Below, piece after piece: positions 50,651 through 58,557 of a DNA stretch of 64,000 nucleotides. Position numbers and translations under genes: made by a program. The stretch spans positions 1 through 64,000 of the forward strand of contig NZ_JACVWU010000009.1 of the NCBI RefSeq assembly GCF_014596915.1. The letters run 5' to 3'. The stretch comes from Streptomyces sp. TRM68416 (GTDB lineage Bacteria > Actinomycetota > Actinomycetes > Streptomycetales > Streptomycetaceae). Below the pieces are notes generated by a model. It saw only the letters and a list, made by a program, of their open reading frames with translations. It ran no database searches and was not told the origin of the DNA. Positions within the stretch are counted from its first letter, which is position 1. Each line of letters opens with the position of its first letter.

Positions 50651-50666
50651 TCGAATACAGGTTCGA
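50651..50666. promoter_or_regulatory. LexA (SOS)-like box TCGAATACAGGTTCGA
   Basis: It differs at one base from the actinobacterial SOS consensus TCGAAC-N4-GTTCGA. It is 174 bp upstream of the alpha/beta-hydrolase start; no DNA repair gene is adjacent. By a rough estimate a chance match of this quality in the window is not negligible. Confidence 0.4.
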
Positions 50667-50832
50667 GGATTCCGTTTCCGCTCTCAACACCCCTCGTTCG
50701 AGTGACCCTGCTCAAGGAATGATCGCCGCTGCCGAGGGGAGATCTTCAGCGGGAGGCGGACCGGTCGGGGAAACCGGCCCGAAGGGGATGACCCTGGGAG
50801 CTCGGGGCTCCGGGTCAGCACAGGGGAGGACA

Positions 50833-50860
50833 GGCCCCGGCGCCACACGGCGCCGGGGCC
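50833..50860. terminator. Strong hairpin downstream of the DtxR-family gene
   Basis: A perfect 12-bp stem (GGCCCCGGCGCC / GGCGCCGGGGCC) with loop ACAC, about 190 bp past the dmdR1-like stop. It is the strongest terminator-like structure in the window. Confidence 0.75.
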
Positions 50861-51052
50861 CTCCGCACGTCTACGGCACATCCCACCGGCCCCCTCAGTC
50901 AGGTCATATGCCTCACGCGACAGCCTTGCACGCGAAGCGTCGAAGCGCTGCGATTCGGCGGACTGAATCTTGGAAACGACGAGATCCATCCGGGCGCTCA
51001 ACTGCCTCCGAGACAACGGGAGTTACCGGCCTCTCGGGCTGACCGGGGACGC

Positions 51053-51745
51053 TCAGCGCTTGGCGACGAACACATGGGAGGCGACGTCCGCCTCCAGCTC
51101 GGCCGCCTCACCGCCGCTGCCCACCAGCACCCCGCCCGCCGACTCCGTCACGCTCACCACCGAACCGGGCTGCACACCCGCCCGGCGCAGCGTGTACATC
51201 AGCTGCGCGTCCGTCTGGATCGGCTCACCGATCCGGCGGACGACGACCGTCTTGCCCTCCGGGCCCGGGGCCAGCTCGGCCAGCGACACCATGCCCTCGT
51301 CGAGGAACGGGTCCGCGCCGTCCTTCTCGCCCAGCTCCTCCAGACCCGGGATCGGGTTGCCGTAGGGCGACTCGGTCGGGTGCCGGAGCAGTTCGAGCAC
51401 GCGCCGCTCCACGGCCTCGCTCATCACGTGCTCCCAGCGGCAGGCCTCGGCGTGCACCTGCTCCCACTCCAGGCCGATCACGTCGACGAGGAGACACTCC
51501 GCGAGGCGGTGCTTGCGCATCACGCGCGTCGCCAGCCGACGGCCCTCGTCCGTGAGCTCCAGGTGCCGGTCGCTGGCGACGGCCACCAGGCCGTCCCGCT
51601 CCATCCGCGCCACCGTCTGGCTGACCGTCGGTCCGCTCTGGTCGAGGCGCTCGGCGATCCGGGCGCGCATGGGGACCACACCTTCCTCCTCCAGCTCGAG
51701 GATGGTGCGGAGATACATCTCCGTGGTGTCGATCAGTCCGGACAT
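51053..51745 (-). CDS. dmdR1: Iron-dependent DtxR/IdeR-family repressor
   Basis: A 230-residue metalloregulator that binds DNA when loaded with ferrous iron and represses siderophore and iron-uptake genes. Winged HTH at 1-70 (MSGLIDTTEMYLRTILELEE, RIAERLDQSGPTVSQTVARM), metal-binding and dimer domain with MRKHRLAECLLVDVIGLEW, CRWEHVMSEAVE, and a C-terminal SH3-like FeoA domain. Size and neighbours (the SIS gene divergent) match DmdR1 of S. coelicolor as I recall it. The upstream gap carries a DasR-like box. An antiparallel ORF (51074-51820) corresponds to the reported adm gene; see findings. Confidence 0.92.
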   Translation of the reverse strand: MSGLIDTTEMYLRTILELEEEGVVPMRARIAERLDQSGPTVSQTVARMERDGLVAVASDRHLELTDEGRRLATRVMRKHRLAECLLVDVIGLEWEQVHAEACRWEHVMSEAVERRVLELLRHPTESPYGNPIPGLEELGEKDGADPFLDEGMVSLAELAPGPEGKTVVVRRIGEPIQTDAQLMYTLRRAGVQPGSVVSVTESAGGVLVGSGGEAAELEADVASHVFVAKR

Positions 51746-52062
51746 ACGTGCCCCTTGATGAGATCTGCCGGAAGCACGACAGCTTCGCGGCGCGTGCGCT
51801 GGCCCTGGCCCCAATTCTGACGCATCCCACTGACAACCGTGCCGCGCCGTGGGAACCACGGTGTTACACGGCCCGAACCCGGGGCGCCCGCGGGGCCGGC
51901 GCCCCGGCCCCGCGGGCACGGAACGCCGTATTGACACCGCACTGGTCCAGACCGCACGGTGATCCGCGACACGGACACGAACGCCGGGCGGCACAGCACC
52001 GTACGCCCGGCGGCTCTGACCCGTCCGCCCGGACGGACACCCACGGCAAAGGGGCCCCGCGC
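51746..52062. promoter_or_regulatory. Divergent dmdR1-SIS regulatory region
   Basis: This gap of 317 bp has TTGACA at 51931-51936 and a poorer -10 candidate at 51955-51960 for the SIS gene, with the DasR-like box between them. I saw no typical iron box (TTAGGT...). Confidence 0.55.
51941..51956. promoter_or_regulatory. DasR-like box (dre) ACTGGTCCAGACCGCA
   Basis: It matches 13 of 16 positions of the dre consensus ACTGGTCTAGACCACT as I recall it. The site falls between the -35 and -10 candidates of the SIS gene and 196 bp upstream of dmdR1. Control of dmdR1 by DasR has been reported in S. coelicolor (recollection). Confidence 0.6.
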
Positions 52063-52818
52063 ATGAGCGACCGCAAGCTCGCCGGCCAGTTCTTCGACGC
52101 CGCGATCGACCTGCTGCAGCGGGTGCGCGACGAGGAGGACGGCACCATCGAGGCGGCCGGGACGCTGCTCGCCGACACCGTCGCCGACGGCGGCCGGCTG
52201 TTCGCCTTCGGCGCCGGCCACTCCTCGCTCGCCGCCCAGGACGTCGTATACCGCGCGGGCGGCCTGGCGCTGATGAACCTGCTGGCCGTCCCCGGTGTCG
52301 TCGGCGTCGACGTGATGCCGGCGACGCTCGGCTCCGCCCTGGAACGGGTCGACGGGCTCGCGAGCGCCGTACTGGACAGCTCGCCGCTGCGCGCGGGCGA
52401 CGCCCTCGTGATCATCTCGCTGTCCGGACGCAACGCGCTGCCCGTGGAGATGGCCATGAACGCGCGCGCCCTGGGCGTGAAGGTCATCGGCGTGACCTCC
52501 GTGGCGTACGCGTCCGAGACCCGGTCCCGGCATGTCTCCGGCACCCATCTGAAGGACCACTGCGACGTCGTCCTCGACTCCAAGATCGCCGTGGGCGACG
52601 CGGAACTCACCCTCGACGCGGTGCCGGCGCCCTTCGCGCCCGCGTCCACCGTCGTCACCGCGGCGCTCATGCAGGCCGTGATGGCGACGGCGGCGGGCAC
52701 GCTGGCCGAGCGGGGCATCGAACCGCCGCTGCTGCGCTCGGGGAACGTGGACGGCGGCCACGAGTGGAACGGGCGGGTCTTCGAGAAGTACGCCGACCGG
52801 ATCTTCTACCGCCGCTGA
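52063..52818 (+). CDS. SIS-domain sugar-phosphate isomerase-like protein (UPF0309)
   Basis: A 251-residue SIS protein: GGRLFAFGAGHSSLAAQDVVYRAGG, ALVIISLSGRNALPVEMAMNARALGVKVIGVTS and a C-terminal NVDGGHEWNGRVFEKYADRIFYRR. SIS proteins bind phosphosugars such as amino-sugar phosphates; the exact reaction is not established for this family. A DasR-like box in the promoter fits control by amino-sugar supply. It is divergent from dmdR1. ATG at 52063 follows AAAGGGG. Confidence 0.88.
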   Translation: MSDRKLAGQFFDAAIDLLQRVRDEEDGTIEAAGTLLADTVADGGRLFAFGAGHSSLAAQDVVYRAGGLALMNLLAVPGVVGVDVMPATLGSALERVDGLASAVLDSSPLRAGDALVIISLSGRNALPVEMAMNARALGVKVIGVTSVAYASETRSRHVSGTHLKDHCDVVLDSKIAVGDAELTLDAVPAPFAPASTVVTAALMQAVMATAAGTLAERGIEPPLLRSGNVDGGHEWNGRVFEKYADRIFYRR

Positions 52819-52827
52819 ACGACGGCC

Positions 52828-54228
52828 CTACAGCGCGCTCGCCAGGTCCAGGGCCGCGGCGATCCGTGCCGCCACGTCCTCCGCGTACGTCGCGTCGGAG
52901 CGTTCGAAGGGGCTGCGGCCCGCCGCGCGCAGGAACGTCACCACGCCGAGCGTGCGGCCGCGGCTGCGCAACACCGCGCACAGGGCGTGCACCGCGTCCG
53001 GCGGCCACTGGCGGGACTCCGCCCAGGAACGGACCTGGTCGGCCGGGACGGAACCCGCACTCGCCCGCACCGAACCGGCCCGCGCCACACACTGCAGCGC
53101 CGGATGGTTCTCCGCGTACCGGGTGGGCAGCCCGGCCGCGCCGGTGGACACGCTCGGTCCCGGCGCGCCGGAAGGCGTGGCGGCGATCCGGGCCAGCCGT
53201 ACCGGCCCGGCCGCGTCCGCGTCGCTCAGCGAGCCGCCCACGACACCGTCGACCAGCGCGTGGTCGGCGAAACCGGCGAGCGCGAAGTCCAGGTGGACGG
53301 TCGCCGCCTCCGCCGGGTCCTCGCACTCGGCGGCCGCCCGCGCGGCCCGGTGCAGCTGGTTCGAGCGGAACCGCAGCAGCGCCGCCTCCTGCTCGCCCTG
53401 CTTGGCCTCCGTCACGTCCTGGAACAGCCAGCCCACGCCCAACGGCACCGGCTCCTCCGCCAGCGGCGACGCCAGCCGTACGAAGCCGCACCGCCAGCAG
53501 CGCCGCTGCTCGCCCTCCGGGGTGCGCACGCTCACCCAGATCTCGGCCGGCGCGGGCGGCGCGCCCTCCGCCAGGACGTGCGTCAGCGCGCTCTCCAGCT
53601 CCTCGACGCCCTGCGCGAGCAGCTCCCCCAGCGGCCGGCCCAGCACCGACGTACGCCCGAGGCCCAGGGCACGTGCCGCGTGCGCGTTGACCACCGCGGG
53701 CCGCAGATCCGCGTCGACGAGGACGACACCCCAGCTCGCGTCCTCGAACAGCGCCTCGCTCAGCGCGATGGACCGCTCCAGGTCGATCTGCGCGTGCACC
53801 TCGCTGAACGCGCAGTACACACCCGCGGGCTTGCCGTCCGGGCCGCGCACGGCCGCGGACTGGGTCCGTACGAGCACCCGCCCGCCGTCCTTGGTGAGCA
53901 GCGCGAACTCGTGCACCTGCCGGCCCGGGGCCTGCATCGCGGACAGCAGCCGCCCCTCGACCTCCTCGGCGTCCGCCTTGCGCACCGCCCACCCGGCGAA
54001 ACCCTGCCGGCCCACCGCCTCGGCCGCGGTCCATCCCAGGATCCGTTCGGCCTCCCGGTTCCAGTGGGTGACGACCCCGTCGGCGTCGAACGCGCACAGC
54101 GCCGCGTCCATCCCGTCAAGGAGCGCGGCAAGCAGATCGGAGCCGCCGTCCGAGCCGTCCGGACCCTCCCGCTCGGGTTCGTCCGGCCCCAGCTCGTCGG
54201 TGGTCCCACTACGCCGGGAAGCACTCAC
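52828..54228 (-). CDS. PAS-PAS-GAF sensor-like protein without output domain
   Basis: A 466-residue soluble protein. First PAS at about 32-150 (DGMDAALCAFDADGVVTHWNREAERILGWTAAEAVG), second PAS at about 160-290 (DASWGVVLVDADLRPAVVNAHAARALGLG...VGWLFQDVTEAKQGEQEA) and a degenerate GAF-like region to the end. No PP2C, GGDEF or kinase domain follows, though the layout resembles SpoIIE-type phosphatases cut before the catalytic part. GTG at 54228 has GGGGG upstream. It converges on the SIS gene with a 9-bp gap. Confidence 0.83.
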   Translation of the reverse strand: MSASRRSGTTDELGPDEPEREGPDGSDGGSDLLAALLDGMDAALCAFDADGVVTHWNREAERILGWTAAEAVGRQGFAGWAVRKADAEEVEGRLLSAMQAPGRQVHEFALLTKDGGRVLVRTQSAAVRGPDGKPAGVYCAFSEVHAQIDLERSIALSEALFEDASWGVVLVDADLRPAVVNAHAARALGLGRTSVLGRPLGELLAQGVEELESALTHVLAEGAPPAPAEIWVSVRTPEGEQRRCWRCGFVRLASPLAEEPVPLGVGWLFQDVTEAKQGEQEAALLRFRSNQLHRAARAAAECEDPAEAATVHLDFALAGFADHALVDGVVGGSLSDADAAGPVRLARIAATPSGAPGPSVSTGAAGLPTRYAENHPALQCVARAGSVRASAGSVPADQVRSWAESRQWPPDAVHALCAVLRSRGRTLGVVTFLRAAGRSPFERSDATYAEDVAARIAAALDLASAL

Positions 54229-54382
54229 CTGGACCCCCTGCCAAGCTACGTCCGCACATACGGCGCGTCGGTTCGCTCACTGGTCATCATTCAACTCGAA
54301 CGTGACGCAGCACACACCGGGTTCCCGCAAGATTGAGGGAATCGTTGTAGGCCGGAGACCCGGCACCGCGCCCGGCCGCACG

Positions 54383-54829
54383 TCAGGCCGCCCGCCGCAG
54401 CGTCAGCCAGACCTCGGTCTCGTCCTCCGGCGCCACATACCGCTCCACCTCGACGAACCCGCGCGCCTCGGCGTACCGCAGCCCGTCCGCGTTCGCCGCC
54501 AGAACGACCGTCTGGATCACCCGCGCCCCCATCCCCAGCGCCTGCGCCACCCCCTGCTCGTACAGCGCCGTCCCGAACCCGCGCCCCCGGTACTCGGGCA
54601 GCACGCGCGCGATAACGGTCGCCACCCCCTCCTCCCCGCCCGGCGGCCGCACGGTCGAGCACCCGACGAGCACATCCCCGAGATACGCGTTCTCCAGCCG
54701 ATGCCGCCCACTGCGCTCCCGCACCTCGTCGGCACTCAGCTCGTCCGGCGGAACGATCACGTTGTGCACATACCGCCACTGCTCCAGCATGGCCTCACCG
54801 GCCACCGGCGCTATACGAAGATCGGACAC
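54383..54829 (-). CDS. GNAT-family N-acetyltransferase
   Basis: A small acetyltransferase of 148 residues: LSADEVRERSGRHRLENAYLGDVLVGCSTV, the acetyl-CoA loop VIARVLPEYRGRGFGTALYEQGVAQA, and ANADGLRYAEARGFVEVERYVAP. The substrate is unknown. GTG at 54829 was chosen because GGGGAG lies 9 bases upstream; the GTG at 54838 directly abuts that ribosome site. Confidence 0.86.
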   Translation of the reverse strand: MSDLRIAPVAGEAMLEQWRYVHNVIVPPDELSADEVRERSGRHRLENAYLGDVLVGCSTVRPPGGEEGVATVIARVLPEYRGRGFGTALYEQGVAQALGMGARVIQTVVLAANADGLRYAEARGFVEVERYVAPEDETEVWLTLRRAA

Positions 54830-54983
54830 AAGAGCCACCTCCCCACCGTGCGCCTACATCAATCTTGATCTTCACACACGGATCCGCGGGCGCCTCTCCC
54901 TCCGGCCGGACGAAAAAGCGGTTGATTCCGGGGAGGGCCCGTTCTTAGTGTGTGAGGCACACAGAAGGGAGGTGGTTCGGCAG

Positions 54984-55022
54984 ATGTATGAATACCGGAC
55001 GCGTGAGGTGGCTGCGGGCTAG
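54984..55022 (+). CDS. 12-residue small ORF MYEYRTREVAAG
   Basis: An ATG preceded by AAGGGAGGTGG at about 8 bases, a very strong ribosome site, and located 33 bases after a good promoter. It is too short for a domain. It may be a leader or regulatory ORF, or the start of an unknown small RNA. Confidence 0.4.
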   Translation: MYEYRTREVAAG

Positions 55023-55222
55023 CGGCCCGACACCCCACCCAGTGCGGTGCCGGACCAGCACGTGAGAGACGCGTGCAGCCGGCCCAATCCCAAGCAGTCA
55101 CCCGACCCGTGAGCTCGCCGGTACGTCCGGCCGGCTCCTCGCCGTCAGGCGGGGGACCCGAGCTCGCGGGTCGTCTGCGTTCGTGGGGGAATTCCCGGAG
55201 GGGTTCCGGGGTTGTGGAGGGC

Positions 55223-55297
55223 ATGATCACGCTCGTTCGACGCCGCCACGTGGACTACGTCCGCGTCACGAGCATGGGCTGTCGACGCTCCGTCTGA
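55223..55297 (+). CDS. Putative leader peptide (RRxHVD-type attenuator)
   Basis: A 24-residue ORF with GTGGAGGGC directly before the ATG. The peptide contains RRRHVDYVRVTSMGC followed by RRSV. This pattern (RRxHVDxxR then Cys near the end) is that of short leader peptides that precede sulfur-related genes in streptomycetes, which I recall as annotated putative leader peptide. It ends 104 bp before the IPNS-like gene. Confidence 0.65.
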   Translation: MITLVRRRHVDYVRVTSMGCRRSV

Positions 55298-55401
55298 GCA
55301 TTCCGGCCCTCTCTGTCTTCTCTTTGCGCAGTTACCGCTGCCGTTTCTCTTCATCGCCCATCAGGCGCACGCCCGTGCCCGTACACCACCGCGGACGCAT
55401 C

Positions 55402-56436
55402 ATGACGAACATGACGGCAAACCCGTCGTACCAGTACCAGCAGCTTCCGATCATCGATCTCTCCGCCGCCGATCGCGGCCCCGAGGCCCGTGCGCTGTTG
55501 CATGCGCAGTTGCACGCCGCCGCTCACGACGTGGGGTTCTTCCAGCTCGTGGGGCATGGGGTGACCGCCGGGGAGACCGAGCGGCTCGGGTCCGCCATGC
55601 GGCGGTTCTTCCGGCTTCCCGAGGCGGAGCGGCTGGCGCTCGACAACGTCAACTCGCCTCACTTCCGCGGTTACACGCGCACGGGCGACGAGCGGACGGG
55701 TGGGGCGCGGGACTGGCGGGACCAGTTGGACATCGGGGCCGAGCGGGCTGCGCGGACACCGGGGCCCGGTGAGCCCGCGTACTGGTGGCTCGAAGGGCCG
55801 AACCAGTGGCCGGAGTCGCTGCCGGAGCTGCGGGCCGTCTCGCTGGCCTGGATCGAGCGGCTCAGCGGGGTCGCCGAGCGGCTGCTGCACGAGCTGCTCG
55901 CCGCCATCGGGGCGCCGGCCGACTTCTACGACCCGGTCTTCGGTGAGCGGGCCCATCCGCATCTGAAGCTCGTGCGGTATCCCGGGAGCGCCGGGGACGG
56001 GGCCGGTCAGGGCGTGGGCGCGCACAAGGACTACGGGTTCCTGACGCTGCTGCTGCAGGACCGGGTGGGGGGCCTTCAGGTGCAGCGCGAGGACGGGCTG
56101 TTCCACGACGTGCCGCCGCTGGAGGGGGCGTTCGTGGTCAACCTCGGTGAGCTGCTGGAGGTGGCCACCAACGGGTATCTCGTGGCCACGAACCACCGGG
56201 TGGTGTCGCCGGCGGGTGCCACCGAGCGGTTCTCCGTGCCGTTCTTCTACAACCCGCGCCTGGACGCGCGCATTGAGCCCCTGCCCTTCCCGCACGCGTC
56301 CGTGGCGCCGGGGGTAACGGACGACCCGGCGAACCCGCTGTTCGCCGAGTACGGCTACAACGAGCTGAAGGGGAAGCTGCGGGCGCATCCGCTGGTGACG
56401 GAGCGGCATCACGCCGGGCTGCTGACTCCGGCGTGA
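55402..56436 (+). CDS. Isopenicillin N synthase-family Fe(II)/2-oxoglutarate dioxygenase
   Basis: A 344-residue oxygenase. N-terminal DIOX_N domain (PIIDLSAADRGPEARALLHAQL, HDVGFFQLVGHGV), then the jelly-roll with iron ligands H and D in VGAHKDYGFLTLLLQD and the distal H in TNHRVVSPAGATERFSVPFFYNP with the RxS cosubstrate motif (ERFS). Real IPNS makes the beta-lactam nucleus, but no penicillin genes are near, so this is one of the many family members with unknown substrate. The start could be ATG 55402 or 55411. A leader peptide upstream suggests attenuation. A perfect hairpin follows the stop codon. Confidence 0.9.
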   Translation: MTNMTANPSYQYQQLPIIDLSAADRGPEARALLHAQLHAAAHDVGFFQLVGHGVTAGETERLGSAMRRFFRLPEAERLALDNVNSPHFRGYTRTGDERTGGARDWRDQLDIGAERAARTPGPGEPAYWWLEGPNQWPESLPELRAVSLAWIERLSGVAERLLHELLAAIGAPADFYDPVFGERAHPHLKLVRYPGSAGDGAGQGVGAHKDYGFLTLLLQDRVGGLQVQREDGLFHDVPPLEGAFVVNLGELLEVATNGYLVATNHRVVSPAGATERFSVPFFYNPRLDARIEPLPFPHASVAPGVTDDPANPLFAEYGYNELKGKLRAHPLVTERHHAGLLTPA

Positions 56437-56442
56437 CCGTGC

Positions 56443-56464
56443 GGGGCGCGGGTGACCGCGCCCC
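56443..56464. terminator. Perfect hairpin between converging genes
   Basis: A 9-bp stem (GGGGCGCGG / CCGCGCCCC) with loop GTGA, between the oxygenase stop (56436) and the citrate synthase stop (56478). Confidence 0.75.
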
Positions 56465-56477
56465 TCGGGTCAGCGTC

Positions 56478-57578
56478 TCAGTGGGCGATGTCCTCGTATC
56501 CCTCGATCTCCCGCGGGTTGCGCGAGCCGGGGCCGACGTAGCGGGCGGAGGGGCGTACGAGGCGGCCGGTGCGCTTCTGCTCCAGGATGTGCGCCGACCA
56601 GCCGGCCGTACGGGCGCAGGTGAACATGGACGTGAACATGTGGGCCGGGACCTCGGCGAAGTCGAGGACGATCGCCGCCCAGAACTCGACGTTGGTCGCC
56701 AGGACGCGGTCGGGGCGGCGGGCGTGCAGCTCGGCCAGGGCCGCCTTCTCCAGGGCCTCGGCGACCTCGAAGCGGGGGGCGCCGAGCTCGCGTGCGGTAC
56801 GCCGCAGCACGCGCGCGCGTGGATCCTCCGCGCGGTACACGCGGTGGCCGAATCCCATCAGCCGCTCGCCCTTGTCGAGGGCCTGCTTGACGTAGGCCTC
56901 GGCGTCGCCCGTGCGCTCGATCTCCTCGATCATGTGCAGGACGCGCGAGGGGGCGCCGCCGTGCAGCGGCCCGGACATGGCTCCTACGGCGCCGGAGAGC
57001 GCGGCCGCCACGTCCGCGCCGGTGGAGGCGATCACGCGCGCGGTGAAGGTGGAGGCGTTCATGCCGTGCTCGGCGGCGGATGTCCAGTAGGCGTCGACGG
57101 CGGCGACGTGCTTGGGGTCGGGCTCGCCGCGCCAGCGGATCATGAAGCGTTCGACGACGGACTGCGCCTTGTCGATCTCGCGCTGCGGGACCATGGGCAG
57201 GCCCTGGCCGCGGGCGGACTGGGCGACGTAGGACAGGGCCATGACGGCGGCGCGGGCGAGGTCCTCGCGGGCCTGTTCGGCATCGATGTCGAGCAGGGGT
57301 TTGAGGCCCCAGACGGGGGCGAGCATGGCGAGCGCGGACTGGACGTCGACGCGGATGTCGCCGGAGTGCACCGGGATGGGGAACGGCTCGGCGGGCGGCA
57401 GGCCGGGGTTGAAGGCGCCGTCCACGAGCAGGCCCCAGACGTTGCCGAACGAGACGTGGCCGACGAGGTCCTCGATGTCGACGCCCCGGTACCTGAGTGC
57501 GCCGCCCTCCTTGTCGGGTTCGGCGATCTCCGTCTCGAACGCGACGACTCCTTCGAGTCCGGGTACGAAGTCGGACAT
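56478..57578 (-). CDS. Citrate synthase-family protein
   Basis: A 366-residue type II-like short citrate synthase that condenses acetyl-CoA (or propionyl-CoA) with oxaloacetate. Motifs: LRYRGVDIEDLVGHVSFGNVWGLLVDG, AAEHGMNASTFTARVIASTGAD with the catalytic His, GAMSGPLHGGAPSRVLHMIEEI with the second His, GFGHRVYRAEDPRARVL and the late Asp region. Streptomyces have several paralogues and this resembles the citrate synthase 2 group. ATG at 57578. The 310-bp gap to pdxH contains direct and inverted repeats of GAGTGCCAC. Confidence 0.92.
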   Translation of the reverse strand: MSDFVPGLEGVVAFETEIAEPDKEGGALRYRGVDIEDLVGHVSFGNVWGLLVDGAFNPGLPPAEPFPIPVHSGDIRVDVQSALAMLAPVWGLKPLLDIDAEQAREDLARAAVMALSYVAQSARGQGLPMVPQREIDKAQSVVERFMIRWRGEPDPKHVAAVDAYWTSAAEHGMNASTFTARVIASTGADVAAALSGAVGAMSGPLHGGAPSRVLHMIEEIERTGDAEAYVKQALDKGERLMGFGHRVYRAEDPRARVLRRTARELGAPRFEVAEALEKAALAELHARRPDRVLATNVEFWAAIVLDFAEVPAHMFTSMFTCARTAGWSAHILEQKRTGRLVRPSARYVGPGSRNPREIEGYEDIAH

Positions 57579-57888
57579 CAGGCGGCTCCTCGTGATGTGT
57601 GCGACAGATGGTGTTGTGGGGGTGTGGCTCTCGGTGGGACGGACCATGTGTCGAGCGGCAGGGACGGACGCACGCCCCGTGGATCCGCGGTCGTGGCTCG
57701 GTTGCGGACTCGCGGTCCCGGGCGGGTATCCCAGTGATGCCCCGTGCGGCCGGCGGTCACCCAACGGGAACGGCACCAGCACGATATCCCCGAGTGCCAC
57801 CTTTGGGGAGGGATCGCGGCACTGAGTGCCACGCAGTGATGAAGGACACCATGGCGAACGGGCCCCGCGGATACGGCAGGATGACGGC
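57579..57888. promoter_or_regulatory. Divergent citrate synthase-pdxH region with palindromic GAGTGCCAC sites
   Basis: GAGTGCCAC occurs at 57792-57800 and 57824-57832. The second is embedded in the 19-bp palindrome CACTGAGTGCCACGCAGTG (57820-57838), and GGCACTGAGTGCC at 57818-57830 is itself a perfect palindrome. This looks like a regulator binding region, about 50 bp before the pdxH start. Confidence 0.55.
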
Positions 57889-58557
57889 GTGACCGACCGA
57901 GACTCCGTGCCACTGGACCCCGCCGCGATGCGCAAGCAGTACCGGGCCGAGGGCCTCGCCGAGACCGACCTGGCCGCCACTCCGGTGGAGCAGTTCGCGC
58001 GCTGGTTCAAGCAGGCCGCCACGGAGGCGCACCTGTTCGAACCGAACGCCATGGTGGTCTCCACGGCGGACGCCGCGGGCCGGCCCAGCTCGCGCACGGT
58101 GCTGCTGAAGCAGTTCGACGAGCAGGGTTTCGTCTTCTACACCAACTACGACTCCCGCAAGGCCCGTGACCTGGCGGAGAACCCGTACGTCTCGCTGCTG
58201 TTCCCCTGGCATCCGATGGCCCGCCAGGTCATCGTCCAGGGCGTCGCGCGGCGCACCGGACGGGACGAGACGGCCGCCTACTTCCGTACCCGGCCGCACG
58301 GCTCGCAGCTCGGGGCGTGGGCCAGCGAGCAGTCGGCGGTGGTCGCCACCCGCGCCGACCTCGACGCCTCCTACGCCGAGCTGGCGGCCCGCTATCCCGA
58401 GGGCGAGCAGGTGCCCGTACCGCCGCACTGGGGCGGTTTCCGGGTGGCTCCGCAGTCGGTGGAGTTCTGGCAGGGGCGGGAGAACCGGCTGCACGACCGG
58501 CTGCGGTACGTGGCGCGGGCGGACGGGAGCTGGCGGGTGGAGCGGCTCAGTCCCTGA
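57889..58557 (+). CDS. pdxH: Pyridoxamine 5'-phosphate oxidase
   Basis: A 222-residue FMN enzyme that oxidises PNP or PMP to PLP. The full PdxH signature set is present: MRKQYRAEGLAETDLAATPVEQFARWF, RPSSRTVLLKQFDEQGFVFYTNYDSRKARDLAENP, LFPWHPMARQVIVQGVA, RPHGSQLGAWASEQS and a C-terminal WGGFRVAPQSVEFWQGRENRLHDRLRY. GTG at 57889 starts at the family N terminus; an ATG at 57883 is out of frame. Its 3' end overlaps the convergent TetR gene by 11 bp. Confidence 0.95.
   Translation: MTDRDSVPLDPAAMRKQYRAEGLAETDLAATPVEQFARWFKQAATEAHLFEPNAMVVSTADAAGRPSSRTVLLKQFDEQGFVFYTNYDSRKARDLAENPYVSLLFPWHPMARQVIVQGVARRTGRDETAAYFRTRPHGSQLGAWASEQSAVVATRADLDASYAELAARYPEGEQVPVPPHWGGFRVAPQSVEFWQGRENRLHDRLRYVARADGSWRVERLSP

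Larger units (their letters stand above)
50478..51052. other. Intergenic region with terminator and LexA-like box
   Basis: This 575-bp region lies between the alpha/beta-hydrolase start and the dmdR1-like stop, both on the minus strand. It holds the hairpin at 50833-50860 and the palindrome at 50651-50666. A 110-codon minus-strand frame from 51016 to 50684 crosses the hairpin and was not accepted as a gene. Confidence 0.5.
54830..55401. other. Long 5' region with two tiny ORFs
   Basis: This region before the IPNS-like gene holds a promoter (TTGATT at 54922, TAGTGT at 54946, 18-bp spacer), a 12-codon ORF and a 24-codon leader-peptide ORF, described separately. The last 100 bases before the IPNS-like ATG are pyrimidine-rich. 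Confidence 0.6.

Noticed and set aside
50684..51016. A 110-codon minus-strand ORF
   Set aside because: It runs through the strong terminator hairpin, has no recognisable domain and no good ribosome site.
55402..56436. A true penicillin biosynthesis gene
   Set aside because: The protein is IPNS-family, but no ACV synthetase or other beta-lactam genes are present in the window.
57792..57838. HrcA CIRCE element
   Set aside because: GAGTGCCAC resembles one CIRCE arm, but the copies are direct repeats and no GCACTC-N9-GAGTGC arrangement exists. No chaperone genes are near.
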